Source of the DNA: UBA8516 sp035457865
GTDB taxonomy: Archaea > Thermoproteota > Nitrososphaeria > Nitrososphaerales > Nitrosopumilaceae
Length of the DNA stretch: 15,122 nt
Assembly: GCA_035457865.1 (NCBI GenBank)
Contig: DATIAR010000022.1
Location: 1-15,122, forward strand
Reading direction: 5' to 3'
In this document: positions 13,767 to 15,122 of the stretch, piece by piece
Position numbering within the stretch: position 1 is the stretch's first letter
Layout of the letters: every line of letters starts with the position of its first letter
Program-made: the position numbers and the translations under genes
Notes under the pieces: generated by a model
The model's input: the letters and a program-made list of their open reading frames with translations, nothing else
Told to the model about the DNA's origin: nothing
Database searches by the model: none

Positions 13767-14978
13767 ATGACAAACCATGATGCTGTAGACAAATTACTTG
13801 ATGATGCAACTAGCGGGCGATCCATACTAAAAAAACGAGATGTGCTGCATTTTACATTCATCCCAGAAGTGATACTGCATAGAGATAACGAACTTGCCAA
13901 AGTAACCCAAGCACTTTTACCCATTTTAAAAAAATCTCGACCATCAAACCTCCTTGTTTATGGAAAACCAGGTACAGGCAAAACACTAGTAGTAAAAACA
14001 GTCTTATCAAAAATCCAAAAACGTGTAGAGAAAAGTGACTTCCCAATAAAACTAGTTTATACAAATGCCAAAGACGAAACAACACTTTATGGATTATTAG
14101 TAAGTTTTGGTAGGCAATTAGGATTAAAGACACAAAAAGAGTTACCCACAACAGGCCTGTCAATCAGCGGGGTATTCAATAGGCTTTTAGATGTAATTCA
14201 AAAAAACTCTACAAACGCAGTCTTTGTCATAGATGAGATTGACTATCTAGCAGAACTAATATCAAAGACAGGTAAGGATATTTTGTATAATTTAACAAGA
14301 GCAAATGAGAGATTAAAGGTAGGCTCTCTTACCTTAATTGGAATTTCAAATGACTTGACCTTTAAAGAAAGACTTGATCCTAGAGTACTAAGCAGCCTAA
14401 GTGAAGAAGAAATTGTCTTTACAAACTATACTGTAGAACAAATCAAAGAAATTCTTTTGGATAGAATCAAAACTGCATTTATTCAAGGCACAGTAGAACC
14501 TGCAGCGGTAAATCTCTGTGCAGCAATGGCTGGTCAGGAACATGGAGACGCAAGACGAGCAATAGATCTTTTACGTGTTGCAGGAGAGTTAGCTGAGAGA
14601 GAACAATCAGAAACCGTAAAAGAAGAACACATCAGAAGGGCTTCCCAAAAAATGGAGGAAGATAAAGAAACCACTGCACTAAACTCCTATCCATTACATG
14701 AAAAATTACTAATAATTGCAGTAATGAGAGCAAAGGGTTCCTCCACAGGCGAGATATACCAATCCTATAAAGGACTCTGTAAGACGATTCGACAAAAAGA
14801 GATAACCCAAAGAAGAGTGACTCAAATCCTTGGAGATATTGAACTTTCAGGCCTGATCACAGGAAAAATAGTTCATCAAGGCATGCATGGTAGAACCAAA
14901 AAATACAACTTGACAATTCAACCCGATGTTATAAAAAAAGCATTCAAGGACGATCTTATCTTAGCAGATATTTTATAA
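13767..14978 (+). CDS. cdc6: Orc1/Cdc6 replication initiator
   Basis: AAA+ initiator that binds ORBs and loads MCM helicase. Walker A is GKPGTGKT (66-73), Walker B VIDEID (154-159), sensor 1 includes N195 in IGISNDL, the conserved R206 lies in LDPRVLSSL, and sensor 2 is GDARRAIDLLR (260-270). The winged helix spans about 305-390, with recognition helix around TQRRVTQILGDIE (347-359) and basic wing HGRTKKY (374-380). Length 403 aa is normal for the archaeal family, and all ATPase residues are intact, so this is a functional Orc1-type protein rather than a degenerate paralogue. ATG 13767 is preceded by AGGTG at 13753-13757, a ribosome-binding site nine bases away; an in-frame TGA abuts the ATG, excluding a longer protein. 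The gene abuts its own predicted origin. Confidence 0.97.
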   Translation: MTNHDAVDKLLDDATSGRSILKKRDVLHFTFIPEVILHRDNELAKVTQALLPILKKSRPSNLLVYGKPGTGKTLVVKTVLSKIQKRVEKSDFPIKLVYTNAKDETTLYGLLVSFGRQLGLKTQKELPTTGLSISGVFNRLLDVIQKNSTNAVFVIDEIDYLAELISKTGKDILYNLTRANERLKVGSLTLIGISNDLTFKERLDPRVLSSLSEEEIVFTNYTVEQIKEILLDRIKTAFIQGTVEPAAVNLCAAMAGQEHGDARRAIDLLRVAGELAEREQSETVKEEHIRRASQKMEEDKETTALNSYPLHEKLLIIAVMRAKGSSTGEIYQSYKGLCKTIRQKEITQRRVTQILGDIELSGLITGKIVHQGMHGRTKKYNLTIQPDVIKKAFKDDLILADIL

Positions 14979-14987
14979 TTATACTGT

Positions 14988-15122
14988 TTAATCTACAAAA
15001 CTTTTTGTGAAAACTTTGAGTGTTGCCAAGTTTACAATAACCGCAATTCCTGGAGTTGGTGTGATTCCAACACTTGCTTGATATGAAGTCTGTGTCTGCC
15101 AAGCCCCAGAGTTTACTATCAA
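14988..15122 (-). CDS. C-terminal end of probable DNA polymerase D small subunit DP1
   Basis: Only the last 44 codons are in the window, ending at TAA 14988-14990. The visible chain has SGAWQTQTSYQ, then VGITPTPGIAVIVNLATLKV. The W-Q-x-Q-T-x-[YF]-Q pattern followed by a P-x-P-G turn and a final hydrophobic strand resembles the C-terminus of the calcineurin-like phosphoesterase/exonuclease subunit DP1. That would supply the partner of DP2 encoded at 7395-10769, and DP1 is found beside cdc6 in several archaea. The catalytic metal-binding motifs lie outside the window, so the call rests on a short segment plus context. Another calcineurin-like phosphoesterase is the main alternative. It converges on cdc6 with a 9-bp gap. 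Confidence 0.68.
   Translation of the reverse strand: MIVNSGAWQTQTSYQASVGITPTPGIAVIVNLATLKVFTKSFVD

Noticed and set aside
1..15122. tRNA, rRNA, CRISPR array, insertion sequence or prophage
   Set aside because: No cloverleaf-type segment, rRNA motif, repeat-spacer array, transposase or terminal inverted repeat was seen on either strand.

Overview
The window looks like chromosomal DNA of an AT-rich archaeon. A group II chaperonin, family D DNA polymerase (DP2, plus the tail of what is probably DP1), Orc1/Cdc6, a GINS subunit and GGGP synthase occur together; PolD excludes Crenarchaeota. The low GC, many apparently leaderless starts and the type of small proteins suggest Nitrososphaerota (Thaumarchaeota), probably a Nitrosopumilus/Nitrosarchaeum-like ammonia oxidiser. 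The phylum assignment is inference; the archaeal assignment is secure.

Layout. 1-2396 (minus strand): GINS subunit, a 91-aa membrane protein, a short-chain dehydrogenase and the N-terminal part of a flavin-dependent pyridine-nucleotide oxidoreductase. Divergent from GINS, with only 22 bp between start codons, is type I glutamine synthetase (2419-3915, plus). It converges on a 92-aa membrane protein (minus), which lies downstream of a thermosome subunit (4264-5955, minus). Serine hydroxymethyltransferase (6076-7398, plus) converges with a 4-bp overlap on the PolD large subunit (minus), which follows GGGP synthase by one base in a two-gene operon (11517 to 7395).

From 11582 comes a run of small, mostly regulator-like genes: an unrecognised 120-aa protein, a membrane-anchored winged-helix protein with a predicted coiled coil, a 53-aa AbrB/SpoVT-type protein and a soluble winged-helix protein (minus).

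The main feature is the 473-bp gene-free region 13294-13766, directly upstream of orc1/cdc6. It holds two perfect 26-bp direct repeats matching the archaeal Origin Recognition Box (ORB), 62 bp apart, a diverged ORB in the opposite orientation, an AT-rich stretch suited to unwinding, and a cluster of about ten TTAACA-type sites that ORBs do not explain. I read this as the chromosomal replication origin. Orc1/Cdc6 (13767-14978) is followed, convergently and 9 bp away, by the C-terminal end of a protein that is probably the PolD small subunit DP1.

So initiator, both polymerase subunits, a GINS subunit and the origin lie within about 13 kb. The least explained part is the TTAACA site family together with the winged-helix gene whose upstream region carries it.
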